Below, in pieces: positions 10,795 to 20,322 of a DNA stretch of 64,000 nucleotides (position 1 is the stretch's first letter; every line of letters starts with the position of its first letter). Location: contig OX463806.1 of assembly GCA_949825045.1 (NCBI GenBank), positions 42,370,208 through 42,434,207 on the forward strand, in the 5' to 3' direction. The position numbers and the translations under genes are program-made. Source of the stretch: Argyresthia goedartella. Lineage: Eukaryota > Arthropoda > Insecta > Lepidoptera > Argyresthiidae. The notes beneath the pieces were generated by a model, which was given only the letters and a program-made list of their open reading frames with translations, was not told the origin of the DNA and did not search any database.

Positions 10795-11110
10795 ATGTCA
10801 TTACATTAGCACCATCATCATCAACATCATACTCAGCCCACATCAACCCACCGCGGGGCACAGGCCTCTTCTCTACAGCGCCAATCCGCACGGTCCTGTG
10901 CAAATCGCATTCAGCGAGATCCTGTCGTCTTGATGATATCGTCAGACCATCGGGCAGGTGGTCTGCCCAATGACTACCCTCGGCCGCCTCAGCTTTGGTC
11001 CACCGTTCAACATCCCGTCTGGCCAAATGTCCCGCCCATCTTCAACTCAGACCCTTTATTCATCACACATTTTGGAACTTGGTCTCCCGTCGAATTTCGA
11101 CGTTTGCACG
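10795..11110 (-). mobile_element. RTE-like LINE relic, C-terminal end
   Basis: On the minus strand the end reads QDRADWRCREEACAPRWVDVG and a stop, followed by a GATGAT-type tail near 10812. Upstream parts fall in other frames and contain stops, so this is a dead copy. It matches the relics near 1000 and 32150. Confidence 0.65.
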
Positions 11111-11390
11111 CGGTCAACGAGAGAGATGCCTAACATGGAACGCTTCATTGCTCTTTGGGCCACCTTAATTTTGTGCATAATTTGCTTAATGCGCGTTCAT
11201 GTTTCGGCTCCATAGGTGAGTAGGCAAGACACTTTGGTTATATCCCCTCGTCTAGTTTTCGAAAGCACCCACCCTAAGCAACTTGCCTGCCGATCTTCTT
11301 CACCTGTGCATCTCGATAGATCGATAAACGATGATACACTCCGTACGAGTTTAACACTCAAATATATATTATTTCTTTCCTTACATCTTT

Positions 11391-11600
11391 GACGACCCGA
11401 ATGGCCGAGTCGGCATTGACGCTGCCTAAGAAACCAAGGGTCCCGGGTTCGAGTCCCAGTGGGGGCAAATATTTGTTTGACGAGGACGGATGTTTGTACC
11501 CTAGTCATGGTTGTTTATCTATCTAAGTATAATATTTATCTATATAAGTATATGTATCGTTGTCTAGGACCCAAGATGGAATCCTAGTTTGGGGCTAGAT
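11391..11600 (+). mobile_element. SINE family A, 5' part (split by hAT element)
   Basis: tRNA-like A-box ATGGCCGAGTCGG near 11400 and B-box GGGTTCGAGTCCC near 11446, then the family body. The copy breaks off inside GGGGCTAGAT at 11600 and resumes at 14356 with the remaining GGCTAGATCAATGTGTG and an ATT-repeat tail to 14411. The full family is seen at 33905-34170. Confidence 0.9.
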
Positions 11601-12060
11601 TAATGATGTGCCGGCCGGCAATATTGCCATGGCAAAATTGCCGGAAATTTTCTATTTGCCGGCAATATTGCCAATATTCCCAGCTGTAGATAAATACATT
11701 TTATATTAAATAAACTGAAACAAAATGCCTATAACAATAAGTACGCAATATTGTTATTATGGTATATTATTTACTTACATATTATCTTTATATCGTATAC
11801 TTCTGAGTGTAACAGAAAGGTGTCGTATTGTTTTAGAGAGTCGTTAGGGACACCATTCTTAACAACTTTCACTATTTCCTTACAAATCGGAACCCGGTAG
11901 AATCATCAGAAAGGCAATGTATTCGGAGGTATTTAGATTTCGCTACATAATAATATTATCTCAGGGCAGTGGCGCACTATGAAATGTGTGAGTGATAGAG
12001 CGATAAGTGGATGAAAATGGGAGGGGAAAAATCATATCGACTTCGTTATTGAACGAATAA

Positions 12061-13749
12061 TACGCTAATGTCAAGAAAGAAATAGATGAGAAAATTCGAC
12101 AAGCTAAAACATTGCACTTGGTAATTGATGGTTGGTCCAACTTGAGAAATGAAGGAATAATGAATATCATTATTTACACTCCGAAACCCTACTTCTACAA
12201 GTTTTTGGATACAGAAACCAATAAACACACAGCTGAATATTTAGCTGAAAAAATAACTGAAGTTCTAGAAAAACTTGGAGTACAGAAGTTTTTAGCCATA
12301 ATTTCTGACAACGCCGCAAACATGAAAATATGTGGAAGATTGTTGAATAATTCATTTGATAAAATCATATGGATAGGTTGCATTGCAGAAACATTGCATT
12401 TATTAATTGGGGATTCATTGGGATTTGACTGCATCAAACATAAACATAAACATTTACATACAGGCACATACATTGCTTCTGGCCCCACACTAGGATACCC
12501 TGTGTCGTGGTAACCAGAAACAGCGACGTCACACACATATAAACATCCAAGACCTGGGGATTGTTTTTTTTTTTTTTTTTCATTACCCCCAGCCGGGGAT
12601 CGAACCCGGGACCTCTCGCATGGTAGGCAGAGCCACAACCGCTGCGCCACAGAGGCCGTCAAACATGTCTTTCTTTTCATTGTGGAGGTTGTGAAATGTG
12701 TATCAAATTCACAAATCCTCAAAGCAGAGTTTACGAAAATGGCTACAGAGAAGGGTTTGAATGTATCGCTGGTTTTACCAGTAAAAACAAGATGGGGCAG
12801 CTATTTGAATTGTCTCAAAAACTTTTTGAAATCAAAAATGATTCTTCAATTGCTGATCGTAAACACTAATAATACATATTTACAAAAATACAAAGATAAA
12901 CTATTAAGGGACTTGGACTTGGATAACACTTGGACTGAAATCAAGAAACACGCAGAGATCTTGATACCCATTGTTGAAAGGATAACAAAACCAGAAGGAG
13001 ATTACGGAACAATTCATTTGGTACACAAAGCACTCAGTGATGTTAGCCAGATGCTAGAGAGCTTGACTGCAGAGGAAGTTTTCGGAGAAAACTTAATAGA
13101 CATAAGAGTAAAATATTTAAACAGGAAAGAAAACGCCTTGAAACCGGTGCATTACGCGGCAGTCATTCTAGATCCACATAGCCAAGGAGCAAGTTTAACA
13201 GCTGATGCCAACCTTGATGGATGCCAGTTTATAATTGACTATTGTGTGTGTGAGAATGTAGCAGGACTGCTTCAAAGTTTGGCCGATTATAAGGCTAGAG
13301 TGAACGATTTTGAAAGAATTTTTATTAGGGACACCATGATTCAGCCAATTTCTTGGTGGCAGCTATTTTTTCCAAGTATAGACTTAGGAAAAGCTGCTCT
13401 GAAAGTACTCTCGATCCAATCGACGTCGGCCAGCGTGGAAAGAAGTTTTTCCACATTTTCTCACATACATTCGCAAAAGAGAAACAAGCTGACAACCGAT
13501 CGAACTGGAAAACTGTGTTATATTGCACACAATTGGAAGCTGCTTAACTCTAAAGCTGCCGCACCATCAGCAGCATCACGCGGTGAATCTTCTTCACATT
13601 CAGAACCAACAAATGACGAAGAACTCGACGAAGCCGCTGAAGAAAACGAAAATTACGATGAACAATATGAAGTTGATTTCGTCGACATTGATGACTTACA
13701 GTCTGCAGAAGATGTTTTGTTAATTGAAGACCCTTTATTTGATGTGTAA
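12061..13749 (+). pseudogene. hAT transposase, broken by a SINE and truncated at the N-terminus
   Basis: Two open pieces in the same frame either side of the SINE. Piece 1 (12061-12441) starts right after a stop and shows DGWSN and SDNAANM, conserved hAT catalytic-core blocks. Piece 2 (12667-13749) shows the KTRWGSY block and the C-terminal dimerisation region (SASVERSFSTFSHIHSQKR), then an acidic tail rich in Glu/Asp. Together they cover about 488 codons, against roughly 600 or more for an intact hAT protein. The BED zinc finger and the region before 12061 cannot be read. A transposase normally binds the element ends and excises it in the nucleus; this one cannot be made as it stands because of the SINE and the missing N-terminus. 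Confidence 0.9.
12442..12658 (-). mobile_element. SINE family B, best copy, inserted in the hAT transposase
   Basis: On the minus strand: A-box TGTGGCGCAGCGGTTGTGG near 12655-12635, B-box GGTTCGATCCC near 12608-12598, a run of about 18 A (plus-strand T), then the body and a tail of AAACAT repeats. TCAAACAT occurs on both sides (12434-12441 and 12659-12666), an 8-bp target duplication. It entered after the hAT did, so it is the youngest of the three nested elements. Confidence 0.9.
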
Positions 13750-14355
13750 TAATAATGAGTAGGTAAGGTAGATTTGTTAAGATTTCGAGAGACATCTTTT
13801 CTGCCTTATACAAGGTGTTAATATGGTGTTGTAGAAGCCGGAAACTAGCAATAGTAATCGTATAGACGAGTATTATCGCCAGTTTCCGCATTCTACAACA
13901 TCATCTTATCACCCTGTATAAGGAAAAAAAGCTTAAACAAGAGTTCCTATTTTGTAAATCAATAATTATCATGTTAAAACAGAGTAATTGATAAGTATTA
14001 TAAAAAAAGATTAATGAATCAATGTGCAATCTCAATTTGATATAATTAAAATGTTTTATTTACCTAACTGATTTTGTTTTCTTTGAAAATATGATAAATT
14101 TTTTCCTAGGGAAAGCAAAGTTGCCAAAAATTTTAGGGGGAATATTGCTAGTAAAATTGGAAATATTGCCGGCAATATTGGCAATTTTGGTCATACATTA
14201 GATTATAGTGTTCATATGCCTAAACAGATGATAGAGGGCTATTTAAGAATACATAAAAACATGTTTATTTCGTTTTATTACATATACTTGGGCAAAATTG
14301 CCATATATTTCCGATTGCGGCAATATTCAATATTGCCGGCAACGGCACATCAGTA

Positions 14356-14411
14356 GGCTAGATCAATGTGTGTAAATGGTGTCCAAGGTATTATTATTAT
14401 TATTATTATTA
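14356..14411 (+). mobile_element. SINE family A, 3' part with ATT tail
   Basis: Resumes with the duplicated GGCTAGAT and gives CAATGTGTGTAAATGGTGTC, ending in an ATT microsatellite as in the unbroken copies. This shows that the hAT landed in an existing SINE. Confidence 0.9.
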
Positions 14412-14877
14412 TCTGCATTGTAACCGTTTCGAATGAGTTTTTTTTAGAAAATGAACACTTTTAACTGTTTTTCCATACGACATTACTTCCCAGAAATTGA
14501 TGTTTAATAGCAACAATATCGGATAGTGTATAATAAAGGGTGACATTTTTTTCTTCAAAATTGATGGGTTCAAAAAGTAAAAAAAAAATATGCAGTTTCA
14601 TTTTTATCAAAATCTTTGTTATGGTTCCTGACATCAACAACTTTTATCTTTTTTAGTTTCAAATTTCGCCTTACTGGCTGTTCGAAATGAGCCAGCCTAT
14701 ATGCAAATATCCACAGTAATAAAGAAATGTTGACTTTAACAAGTTCCCATTCTGTCCAATACCCATTTCGACCCCTTCTTAGTTAGACCAGTTCGAACTG
14801 GTCGAATCGGGACAAAATGTAATAGCTGACGAAATGGGTTGTGGTCATATGAAACTAAAGTCGAATGAGCAACGTAC
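14412..14877. other. Intron DNA before the second SEA exon
   Basis: Contains a 16-bp perfect palindrome ACCAGTTCGAACTGGT near 14788 and a fragment AAAGGGTGACATTTTTTT near 14535 that resembles the end of MITE family L. No other feature. Confidence 0.45.
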
Positions 14878-15044
14878 CCGGATCAACTTTGGAAGTGAAG
14901 CCAGTATGACTGACGGTGATTGTTCCCAGCTTGTATCCATGCTTGATGTGCTCCAAGAGAATCTCACTAATTTTGTTCGTGTCGTCGTAACCGCTGCTCG
15001 CGATGTCCAGGGTGACGACGCACGTGAACAAGTCCGAACGCGAT
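14878..15044 (-). CDS. trol: Perlecan-like exon: SEA domain, second half
   Basis: Acceptor after a T/C-rich tract (gatttcag) at 15045; donor GTACGT at 14877; 167 nt, phase 2 in and phase 1 out. It encodes SRSDLFTCVVTLDIASSGYD followed by a helix-like DTNKISEILLEHIKHGYKLG, then TITVSHTGF. The strand-helix-strand pattern ending in a GF or similar is that of SEA domains. A GSVVV-type self-cleavage site is not visible, as expected for perlecan-type SEA modules. The domain acts outside the cell next to the glycosaminoglycan attachment region. Confidence 0.85.
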
Positions 15045-15339
15045 CTGAAATCAGGAGAAAGTAGGCATTTAGCGACTGTGAGTTTGCTTGAAAATACCCG
15101 CAGCATCAATCAATCAATTCATCTGCCCCATTCCGTCAGTACTGGGTTTAGCCGCTTGGTCACGCCACCCTGAGCCTACTGCATCCACTGCCTCCTTGAA
15201 GATATAGGAGATTATACCGCTTTATAGAATATTTTAATCCGCGTGTAAAGTATTGATGACAAGAAAAGGAAGAAACATTCTTGGCTTACCGTGGCGGGTG
15301 AAAATGATTCATCAGCCACCAAGTAGGAAATGAGACGTG
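15045..15339. other. SEA intron, unassigned part
   Basis: No feature beyond the 3' splice signal of the exon. Confidence 0.5.
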
Positions 15340-15455
15340 ATCTCATGATGATACCCGTATAAGAAAATATTGTCACCCGGATAGGGATTCAAACCCGTGA
15401 CATCTGGCTTGTGAAGCAGAGCTTTGCGCCCCACATCACGGAGTTGTATGCTTAT
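15340..15455 (-). mobile_element. tRNA-like SINE head fragment
   Basis: On the minus strand CTCCGTGATGTGGGG is followed by a B-box-like GGGTTTGAATCCC near 15390-15378. It resembles the head of family C but is diverged. Confidence 0.45.
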
Positions 15456-15802
15456 ATGTTCGATTACCAGATATATACGAGCTTGCAAGCTACGCTAATA
15501 GATCTACTCAATATCTACACATTATAATCAACCAGAATTATCTGCACAGCGCAAGTCTCAAAATGATTTCAATGACGCAGAGAATGTAATCATCTCTTTG
15601 ACTGTGTCGATATTTCTCGTTGTTTGTTACGCGTTCATCTATATTAAAGCTATAGTTTCACATCATCTGATCGGTAGTTTTGGCTTACGAAAGTAACCAA
15701 AAACGTAAATAAATCTATATAGGTAATTGTTTAAGATGTTCTACTAGGCAGATACTGTGGAGGAATCATTACTTTTGTAAAGCATTGTAAGAGTGAACTC
15801 AC

Positions 15803-15968
15803 TCGATCCTGACAAGGCTGGCACGTTGGGTTCCCGGCAGGCTAACTTCGAGGAGTTGGTTGACGGCATCAGCGAGCGACTTGGATAGGGTCTGGAACTG
15901 AACCGAGTCCCTGCTGGAGTACTCCTGTCGGTAGGGCTCCATGACCACGAAAGACACGCGAAGGGTTT
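15803..15968 (-). CDS. trol: Perlecan-like exon: SEA domain, first half
   Basis: Acceptor TTCCAG at 15969, donor GTGAGT at 15802; 166 nt, phase 1 in and phase 2 out. It encodes TLRVSFVVMEPYRQEYSSRD, then a helix (FQTLSKSLADAVNQLLEV) and a second strand near ASLVRIE. This is the usual start of a SEA domain: a first strand, tyrosine-containing turn and a long helix. With the next exon it makes about 110 residues, the normal SEA length. The intron splitting the domain is 758 bp. Confidence 0.85.
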
Positions 15969-16149
15969 CTGGAATTGTGGGAAATACAGGTTTATTTACT
16001 TGTAGAGCAGGGGTTGGAATTGCGTGGGTTATTATTTGGTAATCTAAAGACAGAGGTTAAATTATGCTTATTGTAGAATAGGGGCGGGAACTGCGCAGAT
16101 CTTCTTTTTGGTATGTTATGGAGAGAGATTGAATTAAGCTAAGAAGCAA

Positions 16150-16336
16150 GAAGAAGGAAGAAAGTAGCCAGCACTTCTTGGGAGAATGCGTAATGTATTC
16201 AAACATAAGATGGCGAACACTAGGGATGGATAACATTAAAACAGATGATTTGTCAAACTTAAAGTTTAGCAACATCCTAGAATTCATTAAACGAACAAGA
16301 AGATTTCGGGAGCGACATATGTGGATCCAAAAGTAA
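16150..16336 (+). mobile_element. I-like LINE relic, C-terminal end
   Basis: In one frame it reads QHFLGECVMYSNIRW, then LSNLKFSNILEFIKRTRRF and a stop at 16334. This matches the histidine/cysteine block and last helix at the end of I-clade-like LINE proteins, where a HFL..C...IR pattern is typical. A strong hairpin follows at 16376-16425. Confidence 0.65.
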
Positions 16337-16375
16337 CCAGTGCCCAAACACTGGGAATTGGGTGAAATAGTCACG

Positions 16376-16425
16376 ATAGAGGACCGATCACCCGCGTGTG
16401 GTTCAGCGGGTGATCGGTCCCCTAT
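16376..16425 (+). repeat. GC-rich hairpin downstream of LINE stop
   Basis: GGACCGATCACCCGC (16381-16395) pairs exactly with GCGGGTGATCGGTCC (16406-16420), ten-base loop. With one mismatch the stem extends by four to five pairs (ATAG/CTAT). It lies 40 bp past the stop of the LINE relic and before a CATCATCATC run. Confidence 0.8.
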
Positions 16426-16439
16426 CTCATAATCAACAT

Positions 16440-16950
16440 CATCATCATCAAGGTTATAGCAAAAAAAAATATCTTTAACATTGACGACTTTTCCGTTACG
16501 GAGTGGCAGAGACATATTTGTAGCAGATTTAGCCAAGCAAAGAAAGCCCCCAGAATGTGATGTCTCATAAAAAAACCTAGGCCCGGACCCGGCAAACGAT
16601 ATGTATGGGTATAAATCAAAATAAAGTGTGTAATCATTACATCATTTATCAAAAAGAATAACTACGATATTCCATGTCTAAAGTTGTGTTTTTGCCTTTT
16701 GAAGTTTTGATGGCGCTCATACAAAAACTAAAATTTACAATAAGTTTAGAATGTTGAAACAGCCATATGTGATCTACTAGCGACTAAAATATCGTTGTAG
16801 CGACCAAAACCTTCAAAACTTTTGGGGGATTTTAATTCACAAACTCACACATCCCCAAACATTATCCCAAAATTTGATTAAATGCGGAATTGTCGGTCGA
16901 ATTTCCAGGTCGAATGTACACACCGGCTGAACGAAACCACCAGTTTTGGC
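16440..16950. other. Intron DNA between SEA exon and minisatellite
   Basis: A short ATC-type repeat at 16436-16450; nothing else recognised. Confidence 0.45.
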
Positions 16951-16954
16951 CAGT

Positions 16955-17350
16955 AATTACAATACCAATTGGATAACGTGCGACCAACCACTCCAACCAG
17001 TCGCAGCTCAGAATTAGAGACGGCATTGCAAACAATTACAATACCAATTGGATAACGTGCGACCAACCACTCCAACCAGTCGCAGCTCAGAATTAGAGAC
17101 GGCATTGCAAACAATTACAATACCAATTGGATAACGTGCGACCAACCACTCCAACCAGTCGCAGCTCAGAATTAGAGACGGCATTGCAAACAATTACAAT
17201 ACCAATTGGATAACGTGCGACCAACCACTCCAACCAGTCGCAGCTCAGAATTAGAGACGGCATTGCAAACAATTACAATACCAATTGGATAACGTGCGAC
17301 CAACCACTCCAACCAGTCGCAGCTCAGAATTAGAGACGGCATTGCAAACG
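16955..17350. repeat. Minisatellite, 79-bp unit, five copies
   Basis: AATACCAATTGGATAACGTG begins at 16961, 17040, 17119, 17198 and 17277, exactly 79 bp apart each time. The units look identical or nearly so over their full length. The array ends with GGCATTGCAAAC against the splice donor of the exon at 17354. Because 79 is not a multiple of three, the open frames across it (16878-17114, 17172-17426) are chance. Confidence 0.95.
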
Positions 17351-17353
17351 TAC

Positions 17354-17451
17354 TTTCTTTAACATCCGGTTCTCTCTCGCTGGGTTGCCCAAGCGTCTCT
17401 TGCGGAGGCATGCCGGAGCCCTCCACTGAATCTGGTTCTTCATCTGGTGGC
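17354..17451 (-). CDS. trol: Perlecan-like exon: acidic Ser-Gly linker
   Basis: Acceptor AATTTCAG at 17452, donor GTACGT at 17353; 98 nt, phase 2 in and phase 1 out. It encodes PPDEEPDSVEGSGMPPQETL then GQPSEREPDVKE. Two serines sit in an acidic setting, and the EGSG is of the kind used to attach glycosaminoglycan chains, as in perlecan domain I just before its SEA domain. This short exon is therefore the best candidate site for the heparan sulfate chain in the part seen here. Its donor is bordered by the 79-bp minisatellite. Confidence 0.82.
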
Positions 17452-17985
17452 CTGAAATTAACATAAGGAGTATATGTAGTCGTAATAAATCGGCAACCAC
17501 TTTATTGTTTACCTATATATTATATATATTATTATATACGTTTTTACCACCAAATTTACTAAATGTTCCGGAAATTTAGCGCTCGTATGTAGTTTCACAG
17601 AACCATATTGGATGTTATAAATCACTTTCCGTCCGAATACTAAAGTTAGGTTTGTTAGGTCACAACTTTATTATACAAGCCGAAGCGAAGCGGAGCGGAG
17701 CGAGGCGACTTTATGAAGTTTAGTATAAACTAGGGTGTACAATTTTTATGAACATATAGGAAGTTTGCGTATTTTTTTGGATGTAAATTTTTAGTCAAAC
17801 GGTCTAATAAATATAAGATCATGTCTGAAGTTTTACCCATTTTTATTTTTTGTGACATTTTAGGATGCTGTGTGAAAGTTCATGTTATTCATGGGTATAA
17901 TCACTCCCCAAAAGTTGGCCAGCTAATTAAATCCCCTGTGCTCATAAATAATAATAAATGATAATTGAATATATGAAATTGGACT
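17452..17985. other. Intron DNA with a repeat-like GC pocket
   Basis: GCCGAAGCGAAGCGGAGCGG near 17679 is a repeat-like G+C pocket, and CCAGCTAATTAAAT near 17922 resembles an end of MITE family L. No coding signal. Confidence 0.4.
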
Positions 17986-17989
17986 GTTT

Positions 17990-18213
17990 ACACACATTGA
18001 TCTAGCCCCAAACTAGGATTCCCTGTATCTTGGGTACTAGACAACGATACACACACTTATATAGATAAATATTATACTTAGATAGATAAACAACTATGAC
18101 TAGGGTACAAACATCCGATCTCATCAAACAAATATTTGCCCCCACCGGGACTCGAACCCGGGACCCTTGGCTTCGTAGGCAGGGTCACTGCCGACTAGGC
18201 CATTCGGGACGTC
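17990..18213 (-). mobile_element. SINE family A, copy without ATT tail
   Basis: On the minus strand a head with B-box GGGTTCGAGTCCC near 18148 and A-box GGCCTAGTCGG near 18200, then the family body to the conserved GGGGCTAGATCAATGTGTG near 18000. The ATT tail is absent. Confidence 0.88.
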
Positions 18214-18301
18214 GTATATATAACAGGAGCCGGTATTAGATGAAACCTACATATATAAGCGTTTGTAACAGAACTACATAGTAACTATTGGTAATACTCA
18301 C

Positions 18302-18329
18302 GTGACGTTCTCTTGTGGTGAGAGCCAAT
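18302..18329 (-). CDS. trol: Perlecan-like 28-nt microexon
   Basis: Acceptor TTATTTCAG at 18330 after a T-rich tract, donor GTGAGT at 18301. Only 28 nt, phase 1 in and phase 2 out. With the bases from its neighbours it adds about ten residues, (D)WLSPQENV(T). Both junctions keep frame: the previous exon ends on one base, this one supplies two, and its last two bases are completed by the first base of the next exon. The open frame, strong donor and acceptor and exact phase fit support it, but the size makes it the least certain exon of the set. Skipping it (28 nt, not a multiple of three) would shift the frame. Confidence 0.72.
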
Positions 18330-18469
18330 CTGAAATAAAAAAATAAAAGTCGCCTTAGAGAGAGGACTTGGATGAATCCTACGAAGAGTGTAACTTAAGA
18401 CGCTGGTTAACTTCGAAATCGGTCAATGGGAACTACATGAAAAAATTAAAAAATGATGTTTTTCACCTG

Positions 18470-18924
18470 AAACTTGCTATTTCTTGGGTTCTGAAAATAA
18501 TATCGATATGGTTCTTACGACAAAAAAAATGTATTCAAAATATCTCAAAACTGTGTGTTTGAAATTCCTGAAAATGGTATTTCTTGGGTTCTAAAAATAA
18601 TATCGATATGGTCCTTACGACAAAAAAAAGGTATTCGGAATATCTCAAAACTGTGTGTTTGAAATTCCTGAAACTTGCTATTTCTTGGGTTGTAGAAATA
18701 ATATCGATATGGTTCTTACGACAAAAAAAAAGGTATTCAAAATATCTCAAAACTGTGTGTTTGAAATTCCTGAAAATTCTAAAAATAACACCGATATGGT
18801 TATTACGACAAAAAATAGGTGTTCAAAATATCTAAAAACTGTTTGTTTGAAATTGCTATTTCTTGGGTTTTAAAAATAATATCGATTTGCTTCTTACGAC
18901 AAAAAATATGTATTCAAAAGGCTA
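18470..18924. repeat. Tandem repeat, about 100-bp unit, about 4.5 copies
   Basis: TTCTTGGGTT recurs at 18481, 18581, 18682 and 18860, each followed by AATATCGAT and TTACGACAAAAAA. One unit near 18781 has lost its beginning. The array is interrupted by MITE F at 18918 and resumes with AAAATATCTCAAAACTGTGT near 19187. Confidence 0.88.
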
Positions 18925-19184
18925 GTGTTTAATCGCACATCAAAAATACTGATTTGCACAGCAAAAAAGCATCAACAAAAACACTTTTGTATTTTAAATA
19001 GTTTATGTGTACTAAGTTTATGTTTTAAGTATTTTTTGTTGTTTTTACATGTTAAACCTAACACGAAGGATAAAAGGTGCTTCGCTTTGCTCAATCCCGT
19101 TACTCTTCACCTAAGCTACCGCAGCATTTGCCCTGATATTTGCTGTGCAAGTCAGTATTTTTGATGTGCAGTTTAAAATTTCGC
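18918..19184. mobile_element. MITE family F, copy 2, inside the tandem repeat
   Basis: Same ends as copy 1: GCACATCAAAAATACTGATT near 18937 and its inverse near 19145-19170. The tandem-repeat text TATTCAAAA before it and TATTAAAA after it look like an imperfect 8-9 bp target duplication. Confidence 0.85.
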
Positions 19185-19474
19185 TATTAAAAATATCTCA
19201 AAACTGTGTGTTTGAAAATAGGAAATAATCAGTGGTTTTGAAGAAATAACCAAAATCACACACGTGATTGACACGTGACGTGACAGCCATGTTGCAGTGT
19301 GAGCTGTTATGAACATTATTTTATTATAGTTGTGTCACAATTTCCAACCACCAGGAATCGAGTTGATAATTGTACCGATAGACTAGCCTAGATGTACCAA
19401 CATGGTGTAGGGTTGTTAGGGGCGTTATTCTGAACAACTTTCAAATTTACTTGGTCAGAACAATTTTGAAGAGT

Positions 19475-19785
19475 CTATGGCCTAGCGGTATCCCCACATC
19501 GGAAACGATCGCGCCAATAGCAACATCTGGCCGAGACGGGCATTGGATGGGTGTTCGTTCTATGTGGCATTTGTTTCGGACGCTTCGGTGTTTCTGTAGG
19601 TCCCGGTTACTGTCGCTACTCGGTGGTAGTAGTCGTGAAGCTGTGTAACTAAATATATAACTTCTGACAGTCGGGTTAGCCACAAGCCCGTCACCCCTCC
19701 ATCAACCCGCACTGAGCCAGCGTGGTGCAGTTAACTCAATCTTACTTGTATCCGGAACCGTACCCGTCGGTGGGGAAATGTTTAT
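19475..19785 (+). mobile_element. SINE-like element, family D
   Basis: Starts with a tRNA-like TGGCCTAGCGGTATCC, then GAGACGGGCATTGGATGGGT, and continues into the tail GTAGGTCCCGGTTACTGTCG that it shares with family C tail type 1. Other copies: 29505-29765 and 52005-52345 (minus). Confidence 0.75.
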
Positions 19786-19791
19786 AAATAT

Positions 19792-19875
19792 CGATACACA
19801 GAGAATATAATAACTGGTTAACCGTAGTCACAGCTGTGTCCCTGCCACCACGTATGGGAAAAGGCATGACGCTAT
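19792..19875 (+). mobile_element. SINE family C tail type 2 fragment
   Basis: AATAACTGGTTAACCGTAGT followed by GTCCCTGCCACCACGTATGG and AAAAGGCATGACGCTATG is the end of the tail type complete at 34340-34625. Confidence 0.7.
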
Positions 19876-19910
19876 GTTTTAGTTGTTATTTGTATCCATA
19901 CATTTTGACA

Positions 19911-20136
19911 TGACGACCTTTGTGGCGCAGCGGTTGTGGCTACGCCTACCATGCGAGAGGTCCCGGGTTCGATCCCCGGATAGGGTAAAAAATAATATCC
20001 CCAGGTCTTGGATGTGTTTATATGTGTGTGACGTAGCTGTTTATAGTTCCCACGACACAGGGTATCCTAGTGCGGGGCGAGAAGTAATTTATGTGCCTGT
20101 TTGTAAATGTTTATGAAAATGTTAAATGTTTATTTT
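19911..20136 (+). mobile_element. SINE family B, plus-strand copy
   Basis: A-box TGTGGCGCAGCGGTTGTGG near 19920 and B-box GGGTTCGATCCCC near 19966 are intact, followed by the body (ACGACACAGGGTATCCTAGT) and a tail of TGTTTATG-like repeats. Confidence 0.9.
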
Positions 20137-20322
20137 GGGACTAGCCATCCGCTTTTCTGTAGAAGTAAAAAAAAAATTGAGCGGAATGTCCAATCAACCG
20201 ATCAAATATAACACCCAGGCCCACTTGTGTCATTGCGTTAACGTGGAGTTAATGGAATAACTCGGAAATTATGACGTGTTCGTCGTACTACAAATGTCAT
20301 AATTACCAAGTTATTTCATTAA

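Larger units (their letters stand above)
11601..14355 (+). mobile_element. hAT DNA transposon inserted in SINE A, with 8-bp target-site duplication
   Basis: GGCTAGAT lies immediately before 11601 and immediately after 14355, an exact 8-bp duplication of SINE sequence, as hAT insertion makes. The ends are inverted: TAATGATGTGCCGG at 11601 against TACTGATGTGCCG read inward from 14355, and both then continue with GCCGGCAATATTG. Inside are a broken hAT transposase (12061-13749) and a SINE (12442-12658). Without the SINE the element is about 2.5 kb, a normal size for an autonomous hAT that has since lost part of its gene. Confidence 0.92.

Noticed and set aside
14788..14803. 16-bp palindrome ACCAGTTCGAACTGGT as a regulatory site
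   Set aside because: A single short palindrome in an intron; expected by chance at this scale and no partner sites.
16878..17426. Repeated open frames read as a small repeat protein
   Set aside because: The 79-bp period shifts the frame at each unit; the similar peptides are an effect of the minisatellite.
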